Shown piece after piece: positions 1-7,432 of a stretch of DNA of 26,272 nt. Position 1 is the stretch's first letter. Every line of letters begins with the position of its first letter. Made by a program: the position numbers and the translations under genes. The notes under the pieces were generated by a model, which saw only the letters and a list, made by a program, of their open reading frames with translations, ran no database searches and had not been told where the DNA came from. The stretch comes from Lentisphaeria bacterium. GTDB lineage: Bacteria > Verrucomicrobiota > Lentisphaeria > Victivallales > Victivallaceae. The stretch is from NCBI GenBank assembly GCA_900768515.1, contig CAAGDG010000068.1, positions 1 to 26,272 of the forward strand. The letters run 5' to 3'.

Positions 1-377
<377 letters not shown>

Positions 378-443
378 GAGATGACCTCCATGTTTGAAAA
401 AACCAATGGCCCGGAACTTCTCAATTCTTTCCGCTTGTTTTTA

Positions 444-472
444 ATTATACATAAAATCGGGAACGCTGTCAA
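444..472 (-). promoter_or_regulatory. Sigma70 promoter of the first pseudopilin
   Basis: On the minus strand TTGACA (472-467) is followed by a 17-base spacer and TATAAT (449-444). Both hexamers match the consensus perfectly. The start point should be near 437, giving a leader of about 60 bases before the ATG at 377. The -35 is preceded by CTAT, giving CTATTGACA, the same nine bases as in the promoter of the second pseudopilin at 6774-6801. Confidence 0.8.
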
Positions 473-692
473 TAGGGAGGAGCAACGATTTTCGCGCAAA
501 TCAATTTAAGCCGGATTAAACCACGTCGCGGCAGAAGCCGGAACCTTCCGGAGAAGAAAAACGCTTTCCGGAAGAGCGGTAACTGTGGTCCGGCCATGGA
601 AATACCCCGGATCCTCCCCCTTCTCCCCGAACCCGCTTCCTGCGAATTAAACCGACTTAAATCAATTGCATCCGGATTTACCCGAAACGCAT

Positions 693-719
693 TTGACAAT
701 CCGCTCGGCAGGATGTAAT
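693..719 (+). promoter_or_regulatory. Probable promoter of the GntR-IclR pair
   Basis: TTGACA (693-698) is a perfect -35 box. TGTAAT (714-719) is a 5/6 match to the -10 box, with a short 15-base spacer. Transcription would begin near 726, upstream of the ATG at 750 and downstream of the alternative in-frame start at 666, so it supports 750 as the true start. The region 473-692 between this promoter and the divergent pseudopilin promoter contains no gene. It holds repeated short motifs: AAATCAATT at 499-507 and 660-668, and ATTAAACC near 515 and 646. These may be regulator sites. Confidence 0.45.
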
Positions 720-749
720 GGTAAGAAAAAGACAGGACTCTCAGCAGAT

Positions 750-1826
750 ATGGAACTGACGATCAACACCGCCGTCCCGCACGGCGAACTGGCACGCTCT
801 CTGGCGGACAAACTGCGGTTTTACATCGCGGAAACACCGGTCCCGGTCGGCGCCCGTCTGCCTTCGCACCGGGAGATCGCGCATGCCGCAGGAGTCAGTC
901 AGGTTACCGCCCGCATGGCCGTGCTGCTCCTCCAGCGCGAAGGGATTGTCATTACGCGCGGAGGCCGCGGCACCTACGTGTCCGCGCTCCCTTCCCCCGG
1001 CGCCATCTCCGCCTCCGGAAACGCGCCGAAGCGGATCGGCGTGGTACTCTCACCCTGGGATTCGGAACTGGAGCTGGTCTGGGGCACCCGCACGCTGATG
1101 AATGAACTGCTCGCCTCGATCCGGCGGAACAACTGCAAGCTGATGATCATCCCCTACGAGGACTGGCTGGAATACGCGGAAAATGATCCGGGACGACTCA
1201 TTCTGGAAAACCAGCTTGACACCCTGGTCTGGTTCCACGCCGGGGTCCGGGAGACCGCCTTCATCGCCAAACTCGAACAGCAGGAGTTCCGGCAGCTGCT
1301 TTTCAAGCGCCGTCCCTTCGGACTCTCCTCCCCGGTGATCCGGCAGGATGACGAGGGTGCGATCCGGATTCTGGTGGAGACGCTGAGCTGCCGGGAACGC
1401 AAAGAGTTGCTGATTATCTCCGGAGAACGGATCTTCTCCCCCTACTTCACCCGGCTCCGCTGCCTGGAGGAAAAACTCGGGCCACTCGAACCGGAACGGA
1501 TTCTGACCTTGCCGGAAGCACCGTTCCCCCCCTGGGCCGGCACGGTGATCCGGAACGAACTCCGCCGGCTCCGCCCCCGGGCGGTGCTGGACCTGGTCGG
1601 AGCGGTCAATCCGCTCTCGAAAGTGCTGGAGCAGTCCGAATTGCGGGAACCGCCCCGCGTCTTCAGCTTCGCGGCCCCGGAGGAGTGGGGGTGTCCCGCG
1701 CACTTTCATTACACAGCCATGGATTCGGTTCCGGGGGAGATCATCCAGAATTCGCTGCGCACCTTTTTCGAGACGAGGACCACCGCTCCGGTCACCCGGA
1801 TTCCAATGACGCTGCGCGAGGTCTGA
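750..1826 (+). CDS. GntR-type regulator with sugar-binding-like sensor domain
   Basis: The protein has 358 residues. Residues about 11-80 form a GntR winged helix (LARSLADKLRFYIAE, GARLPSHREIAHAAGVSQVT, then the wing GGRGTYVS). From about residue 95 the chain turns to KRIGVVLSPWD and has the alternating strands and helices of a LacI/periplasmic-binding-protein sensor through residue 340. Known members of this architecture control sugar uptake and catabolism genes and bind a carbohydrate effector. The effector here cannot be read from sequence. Start 750 is chosen because the winged helix begins just after it and because the promoter at 693-719 lies upstream. An in-frame start at 666 would add 28 residues without domain content. 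The IclR gene starts 2 bp after the stop, so the two are very probably cotranscribed. Likely targets are the neighbouring symporter and oxidoreductase genes (inference). Confidence 0.85.
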   Translation: MELTINTAVPHGELARSLADKLRFYIAETPVPVGARLPSHREIAHAAGVSQVTARMAVLLLQREGIVITRGGRGTYVSALPSPGAISASGNAPKRIGVVLSPWDSELELVWGTRTLMNELLASIRRNNCKLMIIPYEDWLEYAENDPGRLILENQLDTLVWFHAGVRETAFIAKLEQQEFRQLLFKRRPFGLSSPVIRQDDEGAIRILVETLSCRERKELLIISGERIFSPYFTRLRCLEEKLGPLEPERILTLPEAPFPPWAGTVIRNELRRLRPRAVLDLVGAVNPLSKVLEQSELREPPRVFSFAAPEEWGCPAHFHYTAMDSVPGEIIQNSLRTFFETRTTAPVTRIPMTLREV

Positions 1827-1828
1827 CG

Positions 1829-2584
1829 ATGTCCACCCCGGTGAATAACGCCCTTCGAATTCTGCTGATGGTCGCCGCCGGCCGGGGACGTCCGCAATCC
1901 CCATCTCGGATTGCCGCGGAAACCGGGCTGACGCGCCCGACCGCCACACGGCTGCTTCAGGAACTGGCCGACGCCGGCTTTCTGGAACAACAGTCGCGGC
2001 GGGAGGGGTATGTTGCCGGGCCGCTCTCCTTTTACCTGGCCGGCGGACTCCGCTACCGTGAAACGCTGACCGCCAGGCTGGAAACGCCGCTCCGGCAGCT
2101 TTCGGAACGTTTTCAGACCCGCGCGGAACTCTCGGTGCGGATCGGCTTCGCCCGGCACATCCTGCTCGCCTTCTACCGGGGAATGCCGGTGAATTCCCCA
2201 CCCCTGTCGGCCGGACTCTACACCTCGGCAGCCGGCAGGCTGCTTTTTGCGCTCTCGCCGGAAACCATCCGGATCCACCTCTCCTGGGAGCATGGACTGC
2301 CGGACCGGATGCAGTGGCCGGAAGCCGCGGAGTCCCGCGACCGCCTCCGGGAACTCCTGGAGAAAGCCCGCCGGTCCGGAACCTCCCGGGACGGCGGTTC
2401 CGCCGCGGTCGCGGTCGGCGACGATCTGGTGCTTTCGCTCGACTCCGCTGCTCCGGAAGCGCTCTGTGCGCTTCAGAGGGTCGTCACTGACACCAGCGCC
2501 GCCAGAATCCGACCGAAAACAGAAGCAGGATCAGCAGCGGCAGCACAACCGCGAGATAGTATTTCGACCACGCCGGAATCTTGA
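1829..2584 (+). CDS. IclR-family transcriptional regulator
   Basis: The 251 residues begin with a winged helix (NNALRILLMVAAGRGRPQSP, SRIAAETGLTRPTATRLLQE LADAGFL). This is followed by an effector-binding region of IclR type (ETLTARLETPLRQLSERF, then a segment ending SAAGRLLFAL, matching the family's 'ts.Gka.la' motif). Total length fits the family (about 250). The ATG lies 2 bp after the GntR stop, so the genes are translationally adjacent. The last 30 or so residues (after VVTDTSAARIRP) are low-complexity and lie antisense to the 3' end of the converging symporter gene for 101 bp. They may be a read-through tail rather than a functional part. Effector unknown. IclR proteins often govern catabolism of aromatic or sugar-acid compounds. 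Confidence 0.82.
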   Translation: MSTPVNNALRILLMVAAGRGRPQSPSRIAAETGLTRPTATRLLQELADAGFLEQQSRREGYVAGPLSFYLAGGLRYRETLTARLETPLRQLSERFQTRAELSVRIGFARHILLAFYRGMPVNSPPLSAGLYTSAAGRLLFALSPETIRIHLSWEHGLPDRMQWPEAAESRDRLRELLEKARRSGTSRDGGSAAVAVGDDLVLSLDSAAPEALCALQRVVTDTSAARIRPKTEAGSAAAAQPRDSISTTPES

Positions 2585-3875
2585 GGCCGTGGCCGCTGTT
2601 GGCTTCCGCGAGGAAGTTCTTCCACCCCCATCCGGCGGGAAGCATGCAGAAAAGAATCAGAAAGAGACCGCCCAGCGGCAGCAGATTGTCGCTGACCAGA
2701 TAATCTTCGAAATCCAGAATTGTGCTTCCCTTTCCCAGCGGTTGAATCCCGGAAAGCAGATTGAACCCCAACGCGCAGGGAAGCGAAAAAATACCGATCA
2801 GACAGCCGTTGAGCAGCGCGGCGGCCGGACGCCGCAGTTTCCACTCGTCGATCATGAAAGCGATCAGGTTCTCGAAGACGGCGACCACCGTCGTCAGCGC
2901 CGCAGCGCTCATGAAAAGGAAAAAGACCAGTCCCCACCACCGTCCGCCCGGCATGTGGTTGAAGACGTTCGGCAGCGAGACGAAAACCAGTCCCGGCCCG
3001 GAATCCACCTGAACCCCATAGCTGAAACAGGCGGGAAAGATGATGACGCCGGCCAGCATCGCCACCACGGTGTCGAGCGCGATGATCACCAGCGACTCTT
3101 TGGCCAGCGAGTGATCGCGGTCGATGTAACTGCCGAAGATCAGAATACTTCCGATTCCGATGCTCAACGTGAAAAACGCCTGTCCCATCGCGGCGATCAC
3201 CACTTCCGCCAGGCCGGTCTGCCGGAGAGATTCGAGATTCGGCTGCAGGTAGAAACGCATTCCCTCCGAAGCCCCCGGCAGCGTCAGCGCCTGGCTGCAG
3301 AGGCCGATCAGCAGCAGAAACAACCCGGCCATCAACAGTTTGGTGATCCGTTCCACGCCCCGCTGCAGTCCGATGCCGCAGACCACCGACGCCAGGACCA
3401 CCGTCAGCGCCATCCAGAAGACGTTCTGGACGGGAGAAGCGAGAAAGTTGCCGAAAAAGTTCTCCACCCCGACCGCGTCCAGTTCACTGATCGAACCGCG
3501 CAGGTAATCCCAGGCGTAGGCGAGCATCCAGCCGGTCACCGTGGTGTAGAAGATCATCAGGATGGCCGACCCGGCGAAAAAAATCCCGCCGGGAATCTCC
3601 CACCGGAACCGTTTCCGCGCGGGAAGCACCCGGCAGGCGCCGTAGAGCGTCCGCCGGCTCGCCCGGCCGGCCGCCAGCTCCATGACCATCACCGGGAATC
3701 CCAGCAGCAGCAGAAACAGCAGATACACCAGCACGAAGATCGCGCCGCCGTACTTTCCGGTGATGAAGGGGAACCGCCAGATGTTCCCCAGTCCGATCGC
3801 GCATCCGGCGGTCAGCAGAATAAAACCGAGCCGGGATCCCAGATTTTCCCGTCCCGATCCGGAAGGATTCCCCAT
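2484..3875 (-). CDS. Sodium:neurotransmitter symporter (NSS/SNF, LeuT-like)
   Basis: The 463-residue protein has about eleven to twelve hydrophobic segments. The first holds the family hallmark GLGNIWRFPFITGKYGG (residues about 28-44), in which the unwound TM1 binds Na+ and the amino-acid substrate in LeuT. The later segment AFFTLSIGIGSILIFGSYI corresponds to the TM6 region of the family. It should import an amino acid or related amine with sodium; the substrate is not predictable. ATG 3875 (MGNPSGSGREN) is preferred because AAGGGGG lies 4 bases upstream. A TTG 15 bases earlier lacks a ribosome site. The 3' end overlaps the converging IclR gene by 101 bp. The upstream region to 4063 has only a weak promoter-like pair (around 3917-3945). 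Confidence 0.9.
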   Translation of the reverse strand: MGNPSGSGRENLGSRLGFILLTAGCAIGLGNIWRFPFITGKYGGAIFVLVYLLFLLLLGFPVMVMELAAGRASRRTLYGACRVLPARKRFRWEIPGGIFFAGSAILMIFYTTVTGWMLAYAWDYLRGSISELDAVGVENFFGNFLASPVQNVFWMALTVVLASVVCGIGLQRGVERITKLLMAGLFLLLIGLCSQALTLPGASEGMRFYLQPNLESLRQTGLAEVVIAAMGQAFFTLSIGIGSILIFGSYIDRDHSLAKESLVIIALDTVVAMLAGVIIFPACFSYGVQVDSGPGLVFVSLPNVFNHMPGGRWWGLVFFLFMSAAALTTVVAVFENLIAFMIDEWKLRRPAAALLNGCLIGIFSLPCALGFNLLSGIQPLGKGSTILDFEDYLVSDNLLPLGGLFLILFCMLPAGWGWKNFLAEANSGHGLKIPAWSKYYLAVVLPLLILLLFSVGFWRRWCQ

Positions 3876-4002
3876 GATGCCCCCTTGCAATTGCCGCGGT
3901 TGAAAAAGACGTTTTAAAAATACATCCGCAACCGCCGATATGCAACCCCGCCGCCGTCTTCACAAGAGGATTTTCCCCCGAAAACCGGCATCCGGCGGGA
4001 AT

Positions 4003-4030
4003 CCCGAGGGGGAGAAGTCTCCTCCTCGGG
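4003..4030 (-). terminator. Hairpin after the FAD oxidoreductase gene
   Basis: CCCGAGGGGGAG (4003-4014) and CTCCTCCTCGGG (4019-4030) form a 12-bp stem with one wobble pair and a 4-base AAGT loop, 34 bp past the oxidoreductase stop. No T-run follows on either strand, so it is either a weak or factor-assisted terminator or an mRNA-stabilising 3' hairpin. Confidence 0.4.
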
Positions 4031-4063
4031 CACTCCGGCATCATCGCAGTCGGAAAAGAAAGT

Positions 4064-5767
4064 TCAACAGAGGTCGAGCGAGAAAACCCGCACCGGACCG
4101 CCGCCCCAGCTCTCCTCCGGCACCAGGCGCACGGCGGAACAGCGGACCGGTTCCCAGGAGAGACGGACCAGCCGGTGATGGTTGTCCGTCACGGCGGCGA
4201 CCGGATTCCATGTTCCGTCCACCTCCACTTCGACCCGGAAATTTTTCGCCAGCATGGGGGGCATCGGATGCAGAGCCCCGGCATCCTCGACGTTCAACTG
4301 CCGCTTGAGGTCCGCAAGATCGCTGTCAAAGACCAGACGGATGCCGGAAACGGTCTCCGGCGTCCGGAAGCGGCAGCTCGACGCCTCGCCGGATGCCAGC
4401 TCGACACCGTGCGCGCCGTCGTCCCAGTCGCGGTCCATCCCGTCGCGGAGAAGTTCATGTGAAAATTCCGCGCGCATGGTCAGCACACCCAGTTCGCGCC
4501 TGACTCCGGGGATGAACTGATCCTGATCCAGCAGTGTCTGCTGCAGCTCGCGCAGGTGGTTCCGGTAGACGCCGCGGGGAGTCTCGCCGGTCCGGACCGC
4601 GATTGCCGCGGCGGTTCCGACCGCCTGCCCCATGGTGGCGGCGGTGGCCATCACCCGGGTCGCGCTCAACGCCATGTGCGTGGTCGAAGCGTTGCGCCCG
4701 GCGAAAAAGAGGTTTTCAATATTCACCGAATAGAGTGAACGGTACGGAATGCCGAACGGCGACGGCGCGGGATGGTAGATGGTCGGCGGCCCGGGATACT
4801 CGATCGCCTCCGGATGGTGATCATCCATGGTCCAGCCGCCATAGCAGACCCGGTCCTCGAAGAGTCCGCCGGCCTCCACCTCCTGCTGGCAGAGCACGTG
4901 ATCTCCAATATAGCGGATGCTCTCGCGCTTGCCGGGGAGCGCCCCGATCCAGTCGAGCTCCCAGCCTTTGCCGCGCCCGTCCGGATGATTTTTGATGAAG
5001 GCCCAGATCCCGTAGGCGATCCGGTAGAGTTCGTCGCGGATCGCCTCGGCGTCCCCGATGGTGTCCTTCACGCCGCCGAACTCCATCCACCAGAAGTTGT
5101 TCCCCTCCGGCTTCAGATTGCGGTTGGGCAGATCGCCCTCCCGGTAGACGTGCGCCCACTCCGGAGCGCGGAAGGGAAGATCGCGCCCGGTCCGCCGGAG
5201 CTGGATCAGAATGGAGTTGCCCATGGTCTTCCCGTCCGCCGCCTCCGGCGCGTGAGACTCCCCGTACTCGTCCCGCGCCTCCCGGCCACGGGTGAACTTC
5301 GCTCCGGAGAGCCGCAGAATCCCGTCCCCGGAACAGTCGGCAAAGAGCTTTCCGGTCACCCGGTAGCGGCAGTATTCCACCAGATTCCAGGCGGTGACGG
5401 AAACAATCCGGGAATTCTCGGTCTCGACCTTCTCCACACTCGAATTCAGCAGGACGGTCAGATTCGGCTCTTTCCGGGCGAAAGAGTACATCACCCCATC
5501 CCACAATGTGTACTTCATCGTCGGATTGAAATAGCAGTTGTCCAGCTGCAGCTCCTCCAGAAGGCCGGTTTCCTTGCGGTTGGCGCCGTGCGCCCCGCAG
5601 ACCCACATGCGGATTTCACTTGAGGCGTTGCCTCCGAACATCGGCCGGTCCTGAATGATCACCGTTCGGGCACCGTTGCGGGCGGCGGCGACGGCGGCGC
5701 AGAGTCCGGCCAGACCTCCGCCGACCACAACAAAGTCAGCATCGAGAGTACGACGTGAGACGATCAT
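4064..5767 (-). CDS. FAD-dependent oxidoreductase with C-terminal discoidin-like region
   Basis: The protein has 567 residues. The N-terminus holds the dinucleotide-binding fold DFVVVGGGLAGLCAAVAAAR (GGGLAG at 16-21), then RPMFGGNASSEIR, the FAD_oxidored (PF12831-like) signature. Further on lies the closing FAD motif (ENLFFAGRNASTTHMALSAT, about residues 355-374, followed by GQAVGTAAA). Residues about 430-567 form a beta-rich region (SGIRLVFDSDL, FRVEVEVDGTW, CSAVRLVPEESWG) that resembles an F5/8-type (discoidin) carbohydrate-binding fold. No signal peptide is seen, so it is cytoplasmic unless exported otherwise. Related proteins are abundant in Lentisphaerae and Planctomycetes near glycoside-degradation genes, but the substrate is not established. 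It has its own promoter (5845-5873). A weak GGTG is the only Shine-Dalgarno-like element. Confidence 0.85.
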   Translation of the reverse strand: MIVSRRTLDADFVVVGGGLAGLCAAVAAARNGARTVIIQDRPMFGGNASSEIRMWVCGAHGANRKETGLLEELQLDNCYFNPTMKYTLWDGVMYSFARKEPNLTVLLNSSVEKVETENSRIVSVTAWNLVEYCRYRVTGKLFADCSGDGILRLSGAKFTRGREARDEYGESHAPEAADGKTMGNSILIQLRRTGRDLPFRAPEWAHVYREGDLPNRNLKPEGNNFWWMEFGGVKDTIGDAEAIRDELYRIAYGIWAFIKNHPDGRGKGWELDWIGALPGKRESIRYIGDHVLCQQEVEAGGLFEDRVCYGGWTMDDHHPEAIEYPGPPTIYHPAPSPFGIPYRSLYSVNIENLFFAGRNASTTHMALSATRVMATAATMGQAVGTAAAIAVRTGETPRGVYRNHLRELQQTLLDQDQFIPGVRRELGVLTMRAEFSHELLRDGMDRDWDDGAHGVELASGEASSCRFRTPETVSGIRLVFDSDLADLKRQLNVEDAGALHPMPPMLAKNFRVEVEVDGTWNPVAAVTDNHHRLVRLSWEPVRCSAVRLVPEESWGGGPVRVFSLDLC

Positions 5768-5844
5768 GATGACACCATTGTTTTTTTTGCAGCTTTTTTC
5801 CCGGCACGGCTTCCCCGGCCATCGGAAATTTCTTGTCCGGATAT

Positions 5845-5873
5845 ATTATACAATGGGGGCGCGTCGTTTTAAA
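5845..5873 (-). promoter_or_regulatory. Promoter of the FAD oxidoreductase
   Basis: On the minus strand a perfect TATAAT lies at 5850-5845. Seventeen bases upstream is TTTAAA (5873-5868), a 4/6 match to the -35 box. The start point would be near 5838, leaving a leader of about 70 bases. The A/T-rich block contrasts with the GC-rich surroundings. Confidence 0.55.
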
Positions 5874-5901
5874 GCGGCAAAAAAAGGAAATGCCGGATAT
5901 G

Positions 5902-5926
5902 TTCCATTATTTTCCACATCGTGGAA
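5902..5926 (-). promoter_or_regulatory. TTCCA direct repeat and palindrome upstream of the FAD gene promoter
   Basis: TTCCA occurs at 5902 and 5912, exactly 10 bp apart, and TTCCAC-ATC-GTGGAA (5912-5926) is a perfect 6-3-6 palindrome. Read on the minus strand the direct repeats are TGGA units. The ten bases 5902-5911 (TTCCATTATT) are identical to 13001-13010 inside the mraZ operator of this window. They lie about 30 bp upstream of the oxidoreductase -35 box. A regulatory role is inferred. Confidence 0.35.
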
Positions 5927-5937
5927 TTTCAGGAAAC

Positions 5938-5963
5938 AAAAAACCCTCCCGGAACCGGGAGGG
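5938..5963 (-). terminator. Rho-independent terminator of the second pseudopilin
   Basis: CCCTCCCGG (5944-5952) and CCGGGAGGG (5955-5963) make a perfect 9-bp stem. On the minus strand it is followed at once by six T (5943-5938). It lies 35 bp past the pseudopilin stop. Confidence 0.9.
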
Positions 5964-5998
5964 AGCTGCCGCGGAACGCCGTTCTTCGGCACACCGAC

Positions 5999-6703
5999 TC
6001 AGTTGTCGGACCAGAAACGACCGGTATTTTCCACGTCCTTGTCTTCCGGGATCTCGTTTTCACGCCGGGGCTGGGCATGGCCGTCGACGAAAACCACATT
6101 CACGCCGTTGCCGCCGTTGTGACGCCAGACCCCGGCGCCTCCGTTCCCCGTCCGGACAACTTCGGAACGATTCGAAACCTGCGGATAACGCCATCCTTCA
6201 TTGCAGTCGATGTCCATGATCATCGCCCGCTCGGAGGCGCTCTGGATCAGAGAACGGGTCCGGGCGGTGAACGGACTGCGGACCGACGCGACATAGGTGT
6301 TCATTCCATAATGGCGGCCGGAAATCGCCTGCGCCGTGCCGATCTCCCCACTCGGGCAGCCCAGCACGCCGCGCGGCCCCTTCTCGCCATCCACCCAGCA
6401 GTTGTCCGGATTGGTTCCGGCTTCAATCGTCACCAGCCCGGCATACATGGCAATCATGTCGCGCCACTTGCCCTTGTCGGTATCGCTGGCCATGTAGTTG
6501 CCGGCGATGCAGGGAAAAGTGTCGTTGTTGTCGTCGACATACATGCTCATGTAGGTTCCAAGCTGTTTCAGATTGCTCACGCACTTGATGTCCCGCGCCT
6601 TGCCCCGCGCCTGATTCAGCGCCGGCAGCAGCATCGCCGCCAGAATCGCAATGATCGCAATCACCACCAGAAGCTCGATCAGTGTGAAACCACTCTTTTT
6701 CAT
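5999..6703 (-). CDS. Prepilin-type pseudopilin with H-x-DG ending
   Basis: The 234-residue protein begins MKKSGFTLIELLVVIAIIAI and continues LAAMLLPALNQARGKARDI. This is a basic leader, the FTLIE cleavage and assembly motif and a hydrophobic helix. The C-terminal half has RHNGGNGVNVVFVDGHAQP, the prepilin-associated 'H-X9-DG' element, here with 11 residues between His and Asp-Gly. Ten or so aromatic and acidic residues follow. ATG 6703 is chosen because it opens the leader directly and has GGGAG six bases upstream; an in-frame start 48 bases earlier adds an un-leader-like stretch. It is monocistronic: strong promoter at 6774-6801 and terminator at 5938-5963. It probably forms a surface or secretion-related pseudopilus subunit; exact role unknown. 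Confidence 0.92.
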   Translation of the reverse strand: MKKSGFTLIELLVVIAIIAILAAMLLPALNQARGKARDIKCVSNLKQLGTYMSMYVDDNNDTFPCIAGNYMASDTDKGKWRDMIAMYAGLVTIEAGTNPDNCWVDGEKGPRGVLGCPSGEIGTAQAISGRHYGMNTYVASVRSPFTARTRSLIQSASERAMIMDIDCNEGWRYPQVSNRSEVVRTGNGGAGVWRHNGGNGVNVVFVDGHAQPRRENEIPEDKDVENTGRFWSDN

Positions 6704-6752
6704 CCTCGTCTCCCTTGCTTGATCCGACTTTTTCACAGCTTCAGATAACATA

Positions 6753-6769
6753 TTAACATAACATGTTAA
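6753..6769. promoter_or_regulatory. Palindromic operator at the pseudopilin start point
   Basis: TTAACAT-AAC-ATGTTAA is a perfect 7-3-7 inverted repeat. It begins 5 bp downstream of the -10 box of the pseudopilin promoter, so it covers the predicted transcription start. A repressor bound here would block initiation. The cognate regulator is not identified. Confidence 0.5.
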
Positions 6770-6773
6770 TTAT

Positions 6774-6801
6774 AGTATACCCAAAAAAATTTCTTTGTCA
6801 A
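6774..6801 (-). promoter_or_regulatory. Sigma70 promoter of the second pseudopilin
   Basis: On the minus strand TTGACA (6801-6796) is followed by a 16-base spacer and TATACT (6779-6774, 5/6). The -35 is again preceded by CTAT, as in the first pseudopilin's promoter. Start point near 6767, leader about 65 bases. Confidence 0.75.
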
Positions 6802-6809
6802 TAGGAGAA

Positions 6810-7366
6810 AGGAATTTTCTTCAAAAAAATTGATAATGAAATGGTTTCACAAAATCGGACGACACCTCCAACGGCTGCGGCGCCCCCTCCACTGGCCGGA
6901 ACAGGACAACCACTCGGACACCCGTTGGCGGCAGAGGAAACACAACAACCGTCCGGGGCCCCGTTGGCGGCAGTGGGAGAGCGACAGCCCCTCCTCGAAG
7001 TGATGACTTCATCCCGGAATTCACGTCCTCACTCCGGGCCCCACCACCCGTTCCGGGAGTCGAAGCCCAGCTCGATTTGCACAATTCTTCCGCCCCCTTC
7101 CCGCCACATCGTGCAGTACGGGAACGACCCGGAGTTTCCCTTCCCGACACGACCGGACCACAGCCCCTGTCGCGCGCGGCTGCGCTCATCCCCCGGCGGA
7201 ACAGATGCGCGGCGCGGGAAACAACAATTCGTCAAACGAGATATCCGAGTCCGCCGCCGTCTCCTGTGTCCCGCTCTCTCATCGGTCCTTGCCGGGCTTG
7301 CGAGAGAACACTTCTCCGCCTGGAACAGAACGTCAGTCGGAAAAATCGATTCCCCCGGAACAGCAG
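6810..7366. other. Gene-poor stretch without a recognisable product
   Basis: About 560 bp between the pseudopilin promoter and the tsf terminator. A long plus-strand frame (6841-7473) runs through the tsf terminator and into tsf, is rich in Pro, Arg and Ser, and has no recognisable fold or ribosome site. I do not call it a gene. On the minus strand a 63-residue frame (7012-6821) contains a repeated LPPTG-x-R-x-VVV pattern produced by the 39-bp repeats; it has no ribosome site. No tRNA, tmRNA, RNase P or SRP RNA signature was found here. It may be a decayed gene or a non-coding RNA. Confidence 0.4.
6882..6998. repeat. Degenerate 39-bp tandem repeats
   Basis: CCCGTTGGCGGCAG occurs at 6921-6934 and again at 6960-6973, 39 bp apart. 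The flanking bases of the two units also match in part (AACC then CGG before it, GG then GAC or CAAC after it). A more diverged unit may precede them (6882-6920). Thirty-nine bases is a whole number of codons, and the minus-strand frame reads a 13-residue repeat LPLPPTGPRTVVV then FPLPPTGVRVVVL. Confidence 0.55.
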
Positions 7367-7399
7367 AAAACCGCCCCCCGGCAAAAGGGGAGCGGTTTT
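7367..7399 (-). terminator. Rho-independent terminator of the rpsB-tsf operon
   Basis: AAAACCGC (7367-7374) pairs with GCGGTTTT (7392-7399). The stem extends by a wobble pair and four G-C pairs (7375-7379 with 7387-7391) around a loop of about 8 bases. The minus transcript therefore ends GCGGTTTT. It lies 34 bp past the tsf stop. Confidence 0.85.
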
Positions 7400-7432
7400 C
7401 ACACCGTTATTGCTGTACGGAACAACGTTCCC

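Noticed and set aside
666..749. An upstream start of the GntR gene adding 28 residues
   Set aside because: It lies upstream of the best promoter, lacks a ribosome site, and the added residues are not part of the winged helix.
2247..3917. A 556-residue frame antisense to the symporter
   Set aside because: It is a charged, Gln/Arg/His-rich shadow of the symporter gene, which has clear family motifs. Similar long antisense frames opposite the SPFH gene (13515-15146) and the TPR-like gene (22187-23842) are rejected for the same reason.
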